From Streptomyces rhizosphaerihabitans (GTDB lineage Bacteria > Actinomycetota > Actinomycetes > Streptomycetales > Streptomycetaceae), in the NCBI RefSeq assembly GCF_025399795.1, contig NZ_JAODTZ010000036.1, forward strand, positions 41,704 to 105,703: a stretch of 64,000 nt of DNA, read 5' to 3'. Shown here in pieces: positions 1-9,500 of the stretch (position 1 is its first letter; each line of letters starts with the position of its first letter). The notes below the pieces were generated by a model. It was not told where the DNA came from. It saw only the letters and a program-made list of their open reading frames with translations, and did no database searches. The translations under genes were made by a program, and so were the position numbers.

Positions 1-1687
1 CGTCGCGCGCGGGTTCGGCGACGGCTCTGCGGCCACCCGACACGGCGATCTCGATCAGCCGGCGCAGCCGCCACAGGGGAGCCTCCGCCAACGGGTCCGG
101 TGGGACGTCGCTCGGGCCGTCCAGGGCGGGCGCGGCGGGCAGGACGTCCGTGGGCGGGAGATGCGCGCCCTCCAGGCGGTCGTAGCCCAGGTCGGCGCGG
201 CCCTGCCAGTCCGCGGGCAGTCGCAACGTCGCCTCGGTGTCCGGCAGCGGGGCGACCGCGAGGGGGCGGAGAGTGGCAGCGCGGTCGGGGTCCAGGCGGC
301 CGATCACGCGGAGCCGCAGCCCCGGCCTGGACGCGAGCCGGCGGAAGTTGGCCGTGTGGGCGAGGCCGGGATGGCCGCTGGACGGGGCCAGCCGGATCAA
401 CAGGCCGTCTCCGTCCGGCTGTCCGGGCGGCAGTTCCCGGGCGATCAGATGCTCCCCGACCGCTCCGACGAGGATCAGGTCGCAGCCGACCAGCTCGCGC
501 GCCGCCTGTTCGGCCCGCTCCGGGTCTGCGCCCGGTGCCACGGCGAGCCGTTCGGCGACGGACTCGGTCAACGGGCGGGCGAACAGTGCGGCGAGCGGGC
601 CCGATGTCCACGACTGACCGGTGAGCGGGGTCGCCCGTACCCCCTTGCCGGAGCCGAGGCGGCCGTCGGAGGAGACCGTCGCGCCGGAGATCAGCAGCCC
701 GCCACGGGCGAGTTGGGCGTGATCGAGGCTTCCCGAGCCGAGCGCGACGGTGGCCGTGGCCGCTCCCTGGGCTCGGGCCGGACCGCCGGGCTTGACGTCG
801 GCGACGGAGAACCAGCGTCCGTCGTCGGAGACGAGATGGGTGACGACACCGCCGTAGCCGGTGGCCGCGATCACGGGTTCCCGGCACACGCCGTGAACCC
901 GCAGGCTGCCGCCCGGTCGGTAACTGCGGCGGGCAGTGCCGATCAACGCCTGATCCGGGTCGGCCACGGCCAACAGCGCGGTGGTGAGCAGCAGTTCGCG
1001 CACATTCGCGATGAGGTCGCCCAGCCGGTGGCCGTCGTGGCGGGCGCGTGCGCCCCGCAGCCCACGTACGACCCGCAGCGCGGCTGCCTCGGCGCGGTGC
1101 AGCCCTGCGAGGCGCGCCCTGTGTGCGGCTCGTAGCAACTCGGCCTGGGGGACCGCGCCCGCGGTGGGCACCCCGGCGGCGAGCACGGCCGCTGCCGCCG
1201 TCCACAGTTCGGACGCGGCGGCCAGCTGGGCGTCGGTGAGGGGGACGGTCTCCCCGGGCTCCGCGAGGGTCTCCTCGGCGCACCGGGCACCCGGCCCGGT
1301 GCCGGTCGAAGCGCCGAGCGCCCCGTCTGCCGCGGCGTCGGAATCCTCCTGCGGCGCGCTGTCGCCGACGGAACCCGCTTCGGCGTCCGCCTCCGCGTCG
1401 GCCAGTGGGCAGGCGCCGAGGACAGCGGCCCGGTGCAGGCACCGGGGGGCGAGCAGGCAACTGCACACCACCTGGTCCGCGTCGGTGACGGTGCCGGAGG
1501 AACCGGGTGCGAGCGTGACCTCCGCGTCCTCACCACACCGCACGCGCCGCACAGCGCCGTCGGCGACGACAGGTGCGGTCGCGTACGACTCGATCGCGGC
1601 ATCCAGCTTCTTGCGCAGCCTGGTGGTCAGGCTCTCCACGGCGGCGGCGACCACATCGGGCGCCACCGGGGGCAGTTCGGCGTTCAT
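1..1687 (-). CDS. SWIM zinc-finger family protein (3' end outside window)
   Basis: Last gene of the minus-strand operon that begins near 12372; at least 562 codons are present and the frame runs off the left edge. The protein starts MNAELPPVAPDVVAA and carries a SWIM zinc motif at about residues 80-90 (CSC, then C-L-H), fitting the CxCx(n)CxH signature. SWIM domains are thought to bind DNA or proteins. The ATG overlaps the stop of the upstream DUF5682-vWA gene (ATGA, 1684-1687), so translation is probably coupled. E. coli YehQ is the named counterpart from memory. The rest of the protein has no motif I recognise, so its function is unknown. Confidence 0.85.
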   Translation of the reverse strand, partial: MNAELPPVAPDVVAAAVESLTTRLRKKLDAAIESYATAPVVADGAVRRVRCGEDAEVTLAPGSSGTVTDADQVVCSCLLAPRCLHRAAVLGACPLADAEADAEAGSVGDSAPQEDSDAAADGALGASTGTGPGARCAEETLAEPGETVPLTDAQLAAASELWTAAAAVLAAGVPTAGAVPQAELLRAAHRARLAGLHRAEAAALRVVRGLRGARARHDGHRLGDLIANVRELLLTTALLAVADPDQALIGTARRSYRPGGSLRVHGVCREPVIAATGYGGVVTHLVSDDGRWFSVADVKPGGPARAQGAATATVALGSGSLDHAQLARGGLLISGATVSSDGRLGSGKGVRATPLTGQSWTSGPLAALFARPLTESVAERLAVAPGADPERAEQAARELVGCDLILVGAVGEHLIARELPPGQPDGDGLLIRLAPSSGHPGLAHTANFRRLASRPGLRLRVIGRLDPDRAATLRPLAVAPLPDTEATLRLPADWQGRADLGYDRLEGAHLPPTDVLPAAPALDGPSDVPPDPLAEAPLWRLRRLIEIAVSGGRRAVAEPARD

Positions 1688-4600
1688 CGGGTCTCTCCGC
1701 GGAGACGGTCGCCCACCCAGCGGGCGAGGGCGAGGGGACTGAGCGCGGCGACGGGCATGCCGGCCGCGACGAGTTGCTGGGCGACGGGCACCGAGTAGCG
1801 CGGGGTGCCCGTGTCGTCCAGGGCGGCGCATCCCATCAGGTGCACCCCGGAGCTCGCCAGGGCCCGTACCTCGCCGAGGAGCCCGCCCAGCGGGTAGCCC
1901 TCCTCGAAGTCGCTCACCACCACCACGAGGGTCCGGCTGGGCACGGTGACCAGGGAGCGGGCGTGTGCCAGCCCGGCCGCGATGTGGGTGCCGCCGCCGA
2001 CCCGCACCTCCAGGAGCAGCGACAACGGGTCCTCGACCCGGTCCGTCAGGTCGATCACGTCCGTCGAGAACGCGAGGAAGTGCGTGGACAGGGTGGGGAC
2101 GCCGCCCAGAACGGCCGCGGTCAGGGCCGACCAGATGACGGAGGCCTCCATCGACCCGGACACGTCGACCACGAGGATGAGGCGCCAGTCCGCCTCCTTG
2201 CGCGAGCGGGTGCTGAACACCGGTCGCTCCGGTACGACCACGGTCCGTCCGTCGGCCGTCCGGCGCGCGTGGGCGAGGTTGGCCCGCAGGGTGCGCGGCA
2301 GGTCGAGCCGGCCGCCGGGCCGCCTGGTGGGGCGTGGTGTCGCGAGCCCGGTGAGGGCCGGGCGCATCCGGGTGGCGAGTTCCTTGGCCAGTTCGTCGAC
2401 CAGACGACGTACGAGAGGGCGCAGCCTGGCCAGTTGCTGTTCGGGCATTCCGCCGGCGAGGGACAGGACGGAGGTGAGCAGGTCGACCGAGGGGCGGACC
2501 GCGGCGGGGTCGAGTTCGGCCAGTACGTCGGAGCGCCCCTGGTCGGCGGCGCGTGCCAGCACCTCCTCACGGACCTCCGCGCCGAACAGCGCCTCCAGTT
2601 CCTCGGCCCATTCGCGGGCTGTCGGGAAGGACGCGTCCCGGCCGCCGCTCTGCCCCCGGGCGCCGCTTTCCCGGCCGAGGTCGGCGGAGCCCTCACCGCG
2701 GCCGGTGCCGTACAACTCGTCGAGCGCGTGCGCGTATCGGCGGGCGTTCTGCGGGAGTTTGTCGGTCTCCCGGCCGAGAAGCAGCCGCCAGCGGTCGGTG
2801 GGGGTGATCCGGAGCGTGGCGGACGGCGCCGTGGAGGCGGGTGTCTCCGCGGAGCGCGGTACGGCGGAGGGTACGGGTGATGTGGGGCGCTCGGGATCGT
2901 CCGGGACTGTGGGGAGCCGGGAATCCGCGGGCGCCGCAGCGTTCGGCCCGGCCGGCAGACGCAGCGCGCGGAGGGCCTCGAGCCCTGCCGCGTCCGCGGC
3001 CGTCCACAGGGCGAGGAGTCTCGGCGAGGCGGTGAGCGACAGGTCGAGACGGTCGCCGAGCCGCTCGGTCACGGTGCGCAGGAGACGGTCGCGGCCTGCC
3101 GGGGTGAGCGTGTCGAAGCCCCCGCGCAGGGCGGGCAGCCGGTCGAGGAAGCCCTGGTCGGCGAGCGTGTCGATGCGGTCGAGAAGCGGGTCCAGCGCCG
3201 TCGGCGCCGACTGGAGGAGCGCGGCCGCACCGCTGAGCAGCCCGCCGAGCCGACGGCCCAGCGCATGCCGTGCCTCCGGGCCGGTTGCCGTGTCGATCCA
3301 GCCCGCCGTACGGGCGCCGAGCATGGCGGCGTCGTCGAGGTCGAGCAGGACCCGGGCTGCCAGCGCCGCGCCCTGGACGATCGGGGAGCCCGTGCGAGCG
3401 AGGGTGCCGAGGGCGTCGTCCATCCGCAGTCCGAGACGGTGTTCACCGGCCCGTGAGGCCAGCTCGATGAGCGCGGCCGCGTCCTCCGGCCGGTCACTGC
3501 CCGCCAACCCGGGCAGGGCGCGGACCGCCGACTCCAGGAGGCCGGTGGCCAGTTCGGCGGCGGTCTGTCGGCTGTCCTTGGTGGTGCCGGGCAGGTGGCC
3601 GCGGCACAGCGTCTCCAGCAGATCGAGTGCGGTGAGGAGTTCGGGCAGTGTGGCCGTGGCGGGGAGCACGATGGCGGCATCGGTGAGCCGCTCGGCCACC
3701 AGCGCCGGCAGATCGCAGCGGGCGGCCGCACCGAGCGCCGCGAGGACATGGGCGCAGGTGGGACCGCCGTCCGCCGACTCCCTGCGGAAGGTCTCCCGCA
3801 GGGTGCCCTCGGCGGCCAGGGCCGCGGTCACACCGCGTATCCCGGCCAGGTCCAGCCGTACGGGGACGGCAGGCGTCCACGACACCCGCCACCGGGTGGT
3901 CAGTGCGGCCGCGTCGCCCGTTCCGGCCACCGCCACGGCCTCGCCGTAGCCCGCGCCGCAGACCGCGAGGCGCTGGAGCAGGATTTCGCGGCGCCCGTCG
4001 AGAGCGGAGCGGAGCGGGTCGAGCCGTACCTCGCGCGACGCGGGGTCGTCCGGTCCGGGCAGCCGCAGTGCGACGACCTCCGCCTCCACGCACGGGCCGA
4101 GACCCGAGCGCGGGGTGCCCGGCGCGATCCGGCCCCGGTCGGTGCCGACCAGGACCACTTCGAGCGCCCGCGCGAGGGCTCGGCCGCGGCCGAGCGGTTC
4201 GCCCTGGCCCATCACGCTCGTCAGCGCTTCGATGAGCTCGCCGCGCCCCGGCGCCGCGAGTCCGCGCACCCGGGCGAGATCACCTGCCATCCGCAGGGTC
4301 TCGGCGGCCTCGCCCGTTCCGGCGCTGTGCCCGGCCGCGCGGAGCTCCCGGCACACGTCGGTGACCGCTCGCGCGGCCGCGCCCTGCACCCGCTCGGGAT
4401 CGCCTCCGGCCCGGAAGACCGCCTGCTGCCAGCGCGGGTCGCGGATGCCGGCCGGGTAGCCGGAACGGGAGTCCAGCAGATCGAAGGCGTAGGGGACGAG
4501 GGAGGTGACGACGCCCGGGTGCTTCCCGGCAACGCTGTGATCGGCCGCCCTCGACACCGCAGCGGCGGCACCCGGAACCGGAACCGTATCGGGCGGCAGG

Positions 4601-5322
4601 GCGGCTGCCGTCAGTGCCGGGGCGTGGAACGCGCCGACGACGGCCGCGACCCGGCGCCCGTCCCCCGCGGCGCGGGTGATCGTCTCGCGCATGTGGGCCT
4701 CACGGGCCAGGTCCACCGCCGGTACTCCGCCCTGGGCCTCGGCGTCGCTGCGCAGTGCCCAACCGACGCCGAGGGCGGCACGGCGGATCGCCTCGGGGGC
4801 GGATCCCGGGGCGAGGACCTCCACACAGCGGTCCCACAGATCGTCGCCGGCACGGCCGGTCCCGGACGCGGCGAGGGCGTTCCCGAAGGAGACGGGAGCG
4901 GCCGGGGCCACCTCGGCGACCGCGGTGCGGGTGTCGCCCGAGGGGAGGGGGCCGTCCGCGTTCCACCGCGGATCGGACATCGGCAGATCGCAGCACACGA
5001 CCTCCGCTCCCCGCTCGCGCGCCCAGCGGACCGCGGCCAGCTCCGGGGAGAAGTCGGCGAACGGGTAGAAGCCGAGCCGCCCGTTCTCACCCGCCCCGGC
5101 GAGCGCGACCGGCGCGATGGTGCCCGGCGCGGCCAGATGGGTCAGCCACGGCTGGAAGTCGGCGGGCAGTTCGACGCATACGACCTCCGCCCCGCACGCG
5201 TCGAGCAGGGCGGGCAGCGCCGCGGCGAGTGCCGGGCTGTGGTGCCGTACCCCCAGCAGGTACGGCACCACGGAGTCGGCGAGGGCGGTGACAGCCGCCC
5301 GTGGATCCTGGGTGTGCGTCAC
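1684..5322 (-). CDS. DUF5682 protein fused to a C-terminal vWA (CoxE-like) domain
   Basis: Protein of 1212 residues. Residues 1 to about 750 look like DUF5682 (it opens with VVPYLLGVRHHSPA and has ELPADFQPWL, typical of this family); a charged linker follows, and from about residue 1040 there is a vWA domain. The MIDAS motif DVSGS starts at D1053, with GGGTHIAAGL and VVVVSDFEEGY further on, so metal binding is likely retained. vWA proteins pair with MoxR ATPases, and that ATPase is encoded immediately upstream. The GTG at 5322 is chosen because it gives a GTGA overlap with the ATPase stop; a longer frame to 5358 would run inside the ATPase gene. In E. coli the equivalent proteins (YehM and YehP) are separate, so this looks like a fusion. 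Confidence 0.85.
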   Translation of the reverse strand: MTHTQDPRAAVTALADSVVPYLLGVRHHSPALAAALPALLDACGAEVVCVELPADFQPWLTHLAAPGTIAPVALAGAGENGRLGFYPFADFSPELAAVRWARERGAEVVCCDLPMSDPRWNADGPLPSGDTRTAVAEVAPAAPVSFGNALAASGTGRAGDDLWDRCVEVLAPGSAPEAIRRAALGVGWALRSDAEAQGGVPAVDLAREAHMRETITRAAGDGRRVAAVVGAFHAPALTAAALPPDTVPVPGAAAAVSRAADHSVAGKHPGVVTSLVPYAFDLLDSRSGYPAGIRDPRWQQAVFRAGGDPERVQGAAARAVTDVCRELRAAGHSAGTGEAAETLRMAGDLARVRGLAAPGRGELIEALTSVMGQGEPLGRGRALARALEVVLVGTDRGRIAPGTPRSGLGPCVEAEVVALRLPGPDDPASREVRLDPLRSALDGRREILLQRLAVCGAGYGEAVAVAGTGDAAALTTRWRVSWTPAVPVRLDLAGIRGVTAALAAEGTLRETFRRESADGGPTCAHVLAALGAAARCDLPALVAERLTDAAIVLPATATLPELLTALDLLETLCRGHLPGTTKDSRQTAAELATGLLESAVRALPGLAGSDRPEDAAALIELASRAGEHRLGLRMDDALGTLARTGSPIVQGAALAARVLLDLDDAAMLGARTAGWIDTATGPEARHALGRRLGGLLSGAAALLQSAPTALDPLLDRIDTLADQGFLDRLPALRGGFDTLTPAGRDRLLRTVTERLGDRLDLSLTASPRLLALWTAADAAGLEALRALRLPAGPNAAAPADSRLPTVPDDPERPTSPVPSAVPRSAETPASTAPSATLRITPTDRWRLLLGRETDKLPQNARRYAHALDELYGTGRGEGSADLGRESGARGQSGGRDASFPTAREWAEELEALFGAEVREEVLARAADQGRSDVLAELDPAAVRPSVDLLTSVLSLAGGMPEQQLARLRPLVRRLVDELAKELATRMRPALTGLATPRPTRRPGGRLDLPRTLRANLAHARRTADGRTVVVPERPVFSTRSRKEADWRLILVVDVSGSMEASVIWSALTAAVLGGVPTLSTHFLAFSTDVIDLTDRVEDPLSLLLEVRVGGGTHIAAGLAHARSLVTVPSRTLVVVVSDFEEGYPLGGLLGEVRALASSGVHLMGCAALDDTGTPRYSVPVAQQLVAAGMPVAALSPLALARWVGDRLRGETR

Positions 5323-6479
5323 CGGAGGTTCTCCCGCAGGTCCCAGAGACGGCGCCACAGCGCCGATCCGTCCTCGGCGCGGCGGCGCACCGGACCGTCC
5401 CAGTAGCCGAGCAGGCGCGCGTGGTCGGCCGGGTCGTCCTTGCGGACCACGCCCAGCAGGTGACCGGGGACCAGATCGAGGGAGTCGGCACCGGGAAGAT
5501 AGGCGGCGGCCACCCCGAGGGAGACGGCGACCTGTACGGCCTCGGCCGTGGACATCACCGTGCCGGGCCGCTCCACGTCCCAGCCCTCCGCGGACCGCCC
5601 GGCCCGCAGGTCGCGGAAGACGGTGACCAGCACATCCAGCACCGCGTCGTCGACGCCGAAGACGGCGCCCGCCCGCTCGACGGCCGCCACGGCCTGCCGC
5701 CGTACGAGTTCCGTCTCGGCGTCGACGTCGGCGATCGGGTGCACGGTCTCGAAGTTGAAGCGGCGCTTGAGCGCGGCCGACATCTCCGAGACACCGCGGT
5801 CACGCAGGTTCGCGGTGGCGATCACGGTGAATCCGGGAGCGGCCGAGACCTGGGCGTCGTCCGTGCCGGCCAGTTCGGGCACACTCATCCGACGGTCGGA
5901 CAGGATCGACACCAGGGCGTCCTGTACTTCGGGCAGACAGCGGGTGATCTCCTCGACGCGGGCCACCCGGCCGGCGCGCATGGCGGCCAGCACCGGGGAG
6001 TCGACCAGCGCCTTCGGCGTGGGGCCCTGTGCGAGGAGCAGGGCGTAGTTCCACCCGTAGCGCATCGCGTCCTCCGTGGTGCCGGCCGTGCCCTGCACGG
6101 TCAGCGCGCTGGTGCCGCAGACGGCGGCGGACAGCAGTTCGGAGAGCATCGACTTGGCTGTGCCCGGCTCACCGACGAGCAGGAGCCCGCGCTCTCCGGC
6201 GAGGGTGACCACGCATCGTTCCACCAGGGCGCGTTCGCCGACGAACTTGGGGGCGATCACCAGACGGTCCGGCAGGGTCGCGTGCCGCTCGGGGAGCTTG
6301 AGGGCCTCCCCGCCGCTGCCGCAGACGAAGGTGATCGCGGAGCGGGGTGTCAGCCACCAGCCGGGCGGGCGGGGGCCTGTGTCGTGGGCGGCGAGGAAGG
6401 CGAGTTCGGTGGCGTGGCGCTCTTCGGCGGGCAGGGTCTGCCGGGCCGGAGGGGCCGTCGCCGTGTCGGTCGGGGGCAT
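5319..6479 (-). CDS. MoxR family AAA+ ATPase
   Basis: Protein of 386 residues. Walker A is GEPGTAKS at residues 103-110; the Walker B region reads VARVEEI, and ATANLRDRG plus LKRRFNFE supply sensor and arginine-finger-like positions. MoxR ATPases are ring-forming chaperones that act with vWA proteins to remodel or load metal onto targets. The partner is encoded directly downstream with a GTGA overlap. The ATG at 6479 has an AAGGA element 8 nt upstream. A strong hairpin lies between this gene and the upstream gene, so it may have its own promoter or reduced read-through. Nearest named counterpart is E. coli YehL. Cytoplasmic; substrate unknown. Confidence 0.92.
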   Translation of the reverse strand: MPPTDTATAPPARQTLPAEERHATELAFLAAHDTGPRPPGWWLTPRSAITFVCGSGGEALKLPERHATLPDRLVIAPKFVGERALVERCVVTLAGERGLLLVGEPGTAKSMLSELLSAAVCGTSALTVQGTAGTTEDAMRYGWNYALLLAQGPTPKALVDSPVLAAMRAGRVARVEEITRCLPEVQDALVSILSDRRMSVPELAGTDDAQVSAAPGFTVIATANLRDRGVSEMSAALKRRFNFETVHPIADVDAETELVRRQAVAAVERAGAVFGVDDAVLDVLVTVFRDLRAGRSAEGWDVERPGTVMSTAEAVQVAVSLGVAAAYLPGADSLDLVPGHLLGVVRKDDPADHARLLGYWDGPVRRRAEDGSALWRRLWDLRENLR

Positions 6480-6527
6480 GCGTTCGTCCTTGTTCGGTGG
6501 GTCGGTCTGTCGTCGTGGCAGGGGGTG

Positions 6528-6562
6528 CCGGGGGCACCGGCCGGTCGGGCCGGTGCCCCCGG
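6528..6562 (-). terminator. 15-bp-stem hairpin inside the MoxR/vWA operon
   Basis: Perfect inverted repeat ccgggggcaccggcc / ggccggtgcccccgg with a 5-nt loop, placed 34 nt after the stop of the 1637-residue gene and 49 nt before the ATPase start. There is no U-tract, which is common for Streptomyces terminators. It could be a partial terminator, an RNA-processing site, or an end-protecting stem that sets different levels for the two halves of the operon. Confidence 0.6.
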
Positions 6563-6595
6563 GAGGTAGGCCGTGGGCGGCGCCCCGGAGGCAGG

Positions 6596-9500
6596 TCAGC
6601 GGCGGCGTCCCCGCCGCACCTTGAGCTGCTCGAACCGGGGCCCTTCGCCTTCCCGGACCAGTTGCCAGGCCCTGCGGTACAGGTCCGCGGCCGGTTCGGT
6701 CGGCACGATCGCGGCCAGCAGAGCCTCCTCACCGCTCAGCAGGCCGTCGAACAGCGGCCGCTTCCACTGCTCCAGCGGAACGCGCGGAGCCTTGGGGTCC
6801 ACCCAGCCACCGGGCAGGAAGAGCGAACGTCCGGCCCTGGTGCGGGTGGCCTCCACCACCAGGTCGGTGGCGGCCAGTTCGGTTCGGGCCGCCTTGAGGC
6901 GGGCCGGCTTCCACCCCGTCCACCGGGCCGTCATCCGGTCGGTCGGGTCGGGCATGGCGAGCAGCATCAGATAGAGCGTGGCGGCGTCCTCGCCGACGCC
7001 GTACTCCTTGGCGGCCTCGGTCACCAGGTCCGGCACGGAGCGGCCCGGGTCCTGCGGCCACCAGGTGCCGTCCGCGGCCCGCTCGCCCGCCTGCGGGTCG
7101 CCCGGATCGGCGAGCAGGGCCGCGAAGCGGGAGGAGCGGGCCAGACGCAGCGCCACCTCGGCCTGGTAGGGGCGTTGGCCCTCGACGCGCAGTGCGGGCA
7201 GGTACGGGTCCTGGCCCGCCTCGTCGAGCAGGGCGACCCGGACGGCGGGGGACGGCTGGTCGTCGTGGGTGGCGAGGACGACGGCACCGTACCGCTCGAA
7301 GCCCTTGCCGACCTCGGTCGGTGCGCCCGCGGTCTTCCGGAAGGCGGGGAGACTGACGTACTGCCCTAGGTCGAGCATCAGCCCGGGGTGGGCCAGCCGC
7401 TCGCGTACGGCGTCGAGCGCGGCCGGCAGCGAGGCGCGGATCGGATCGCCGGCGGGCAGACGGTGGGCGAGCCAGGCGGCGAGGCCGATGGCGCCGACGA
7501 GCGTCGCTCCGTCGAATCCGACCGACTTCTTGTCGACGGGCTTGACCCGGTCGCCCTCGACCGCCCACTCCAGGTCCTGGGTGAGCCGGGGCTCACCGGC
7601 CGGGTTCAGCAGTGCGGGCAGCGCCTGGCGGACGGTCCACGGCCCGTGCTTGAACGCGCGTACCGCGTCGCTGAGCAACTCCTCGGGTACGGCCGCCCGT
7701 CGGCCCATCCTGCTGTTCCAGACCTCGGCCGCGGCGGCCCAGTCCGGCCCTTCGGTCCACAGCCGGGCGGGTTCGGCGGGCAGCAGTGCGGCCACGACCG
7801 CGGCACGGATCGCCGGATCGACCTGGCGCAGCTCATCCTTGGCGACCGCCGCCGGAGCGGCCTTCACCCCGATGGCATCGCGTGCCTGCGGTGTCAGGAA
7901 CATTCGCTCGTAGACATCGACCTGCGGCAGACCGGCCACGATCAGCCGGGCCATGGTCTCGGTGACGCCCGTCAGGCGCGCGAACTCCTCGGCGGCCTGC
8001 GGGAACCAGGGCGCCGGTCCGCGCGCGGCCAGCTCCGTGAGAAACGCGCCGAGCCGGCCCTCGTGCCCGCCCTCGCCCAGTGGGGCCGACGCCCGGAGCG
8101 TGTAGGGCTCCGGGGTCTCGAAGCGCCCGGCCGGATCGTGGAAGTATCCGCTGAACACGCAGTCGTCGTCATCTTGTGAGACGCGTCCCACCACGGCGAT
8201 GAAGGAACCCCCGCCCAGCGGCAGCAGCCCGTTCCACGCGCCCTCACGCCACTCGCCCGACGGGGTGCGCAGCGGACCTTCCTCTTCCAGGAGCAGCTTC
8301 ACCTTGCGCCAGTGCGAGGGCTCGGCGGCCGGAACCAGGCCCAGGGCGTCGAACTCGGCGAGCAGCGCGTGCAGCGCCTCCCGGTGATCGTCGGGGGTGG
8401 TGCGGGCCGCCGTGCGGAAGGCCAGGGCGCTCACGCGGTCGAGCAGTGTCTCCAGGCCGGGCTGGCCGACGGGGAACCGGCGTCCGTCGGCGTGGAGGTG
8501 TGCGGCCGGTCCCTCCGCCCCGGCGTCGCCGGGGAGCTGGGCGGCTCGCTTCAGCTCGCGCAGGGCGCGGAACACGGTGTCGGTCTGGACGTCACGGTTC
8601 CACCAGGAGCGGGTGGATCCGCCGAGACCGTTCATCGCGTCGAGGAGCACGGCGTCCGGTGGCCCGGCCGGGCCTTCGTCCTGCAGACCGCCGTCGAGGG
8701 TCCGGGTGAGCCGGTCGGCCGCCGCGTCCAGGACGGCCTGCTGACCGGCCGCGTGGCGCACGACCCCGGCGATGCCCGTGACCAGCGCGGTGTGGGTGAC
8801 CGGGAGGAGGGAACGGATCGCCTCGGGCAGCGCCTCCTTGTTCTCGTGGGCCGCGGCGGACAGCAGGGCCGCCGCCGTGTCCCGGTCGATGTCGCGCAGC
8901 GCCTTGGAGCCGCCCGGGTCGCGGGCTGTCAGGCACTCCCAGTACTGCACCGGCGGCAGCAGCAGCGAGCCTTCGCCGAAGGCGCCGGGCGCACGGTCGG
9001 TCTTGGCCACCGAGGTGGTCACGCCGTCCGTGTCCACGATGGCGAGCTGCCAGCTGTTGCGGACGACGGCCCGCGCCTCGTCGGTTCCGGGGAAGACGAC
9101 GAGCGTGGCGGGACGGCCGGCGTCCGCGGGCACGGTGACGGTGTGTCCGGAAAGGTCCTGGGCGCGCACGGAGCCGTCGGGCAGCCGCACCACGCGCAGT
9201 CCGGCCAGCCCGTCCACGGGCGTCGAGGCCGGCGCGACGCCGGAGGCCGGCGAGGGGCGCAGCCGGCCGCTGTCGACGCTGCTGCCCTCGGGGGCGTCAC
9301 GCAGCGCGTCCGCGAGGAAGGCGGGCCTGCTCATACGGCCCCGCTCACCTGTCATCGGGTCGAACTCGTGCCAGCCGTGCGCCTGGTGGTCCTCGCCCTC
9401 CGCGTGCCACACCCAGTACGAGACGCCGTCGCAGAGCAGGTGCCGCTCCTGGGGCACGGTGGTGTCCCCGGCCTGCAGGACCGCGCCGCCGGTGGTCCGG

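Noticed and set aside
9..1135. Plus-strand frames in the first kilobase
   Set aside because: Opposite the SWIM gene, whose minus-strand frame has the zinc motif and a coupled start.
1684..5406. Long plus-strand frames opposite the DUF5682-vWA and large operon genes (for example 1946-3949, 8312-11734)
   Set aside because: They are mirror frames of high-GC genes, lack family motifs, and the minus-strand frames show clear domains.
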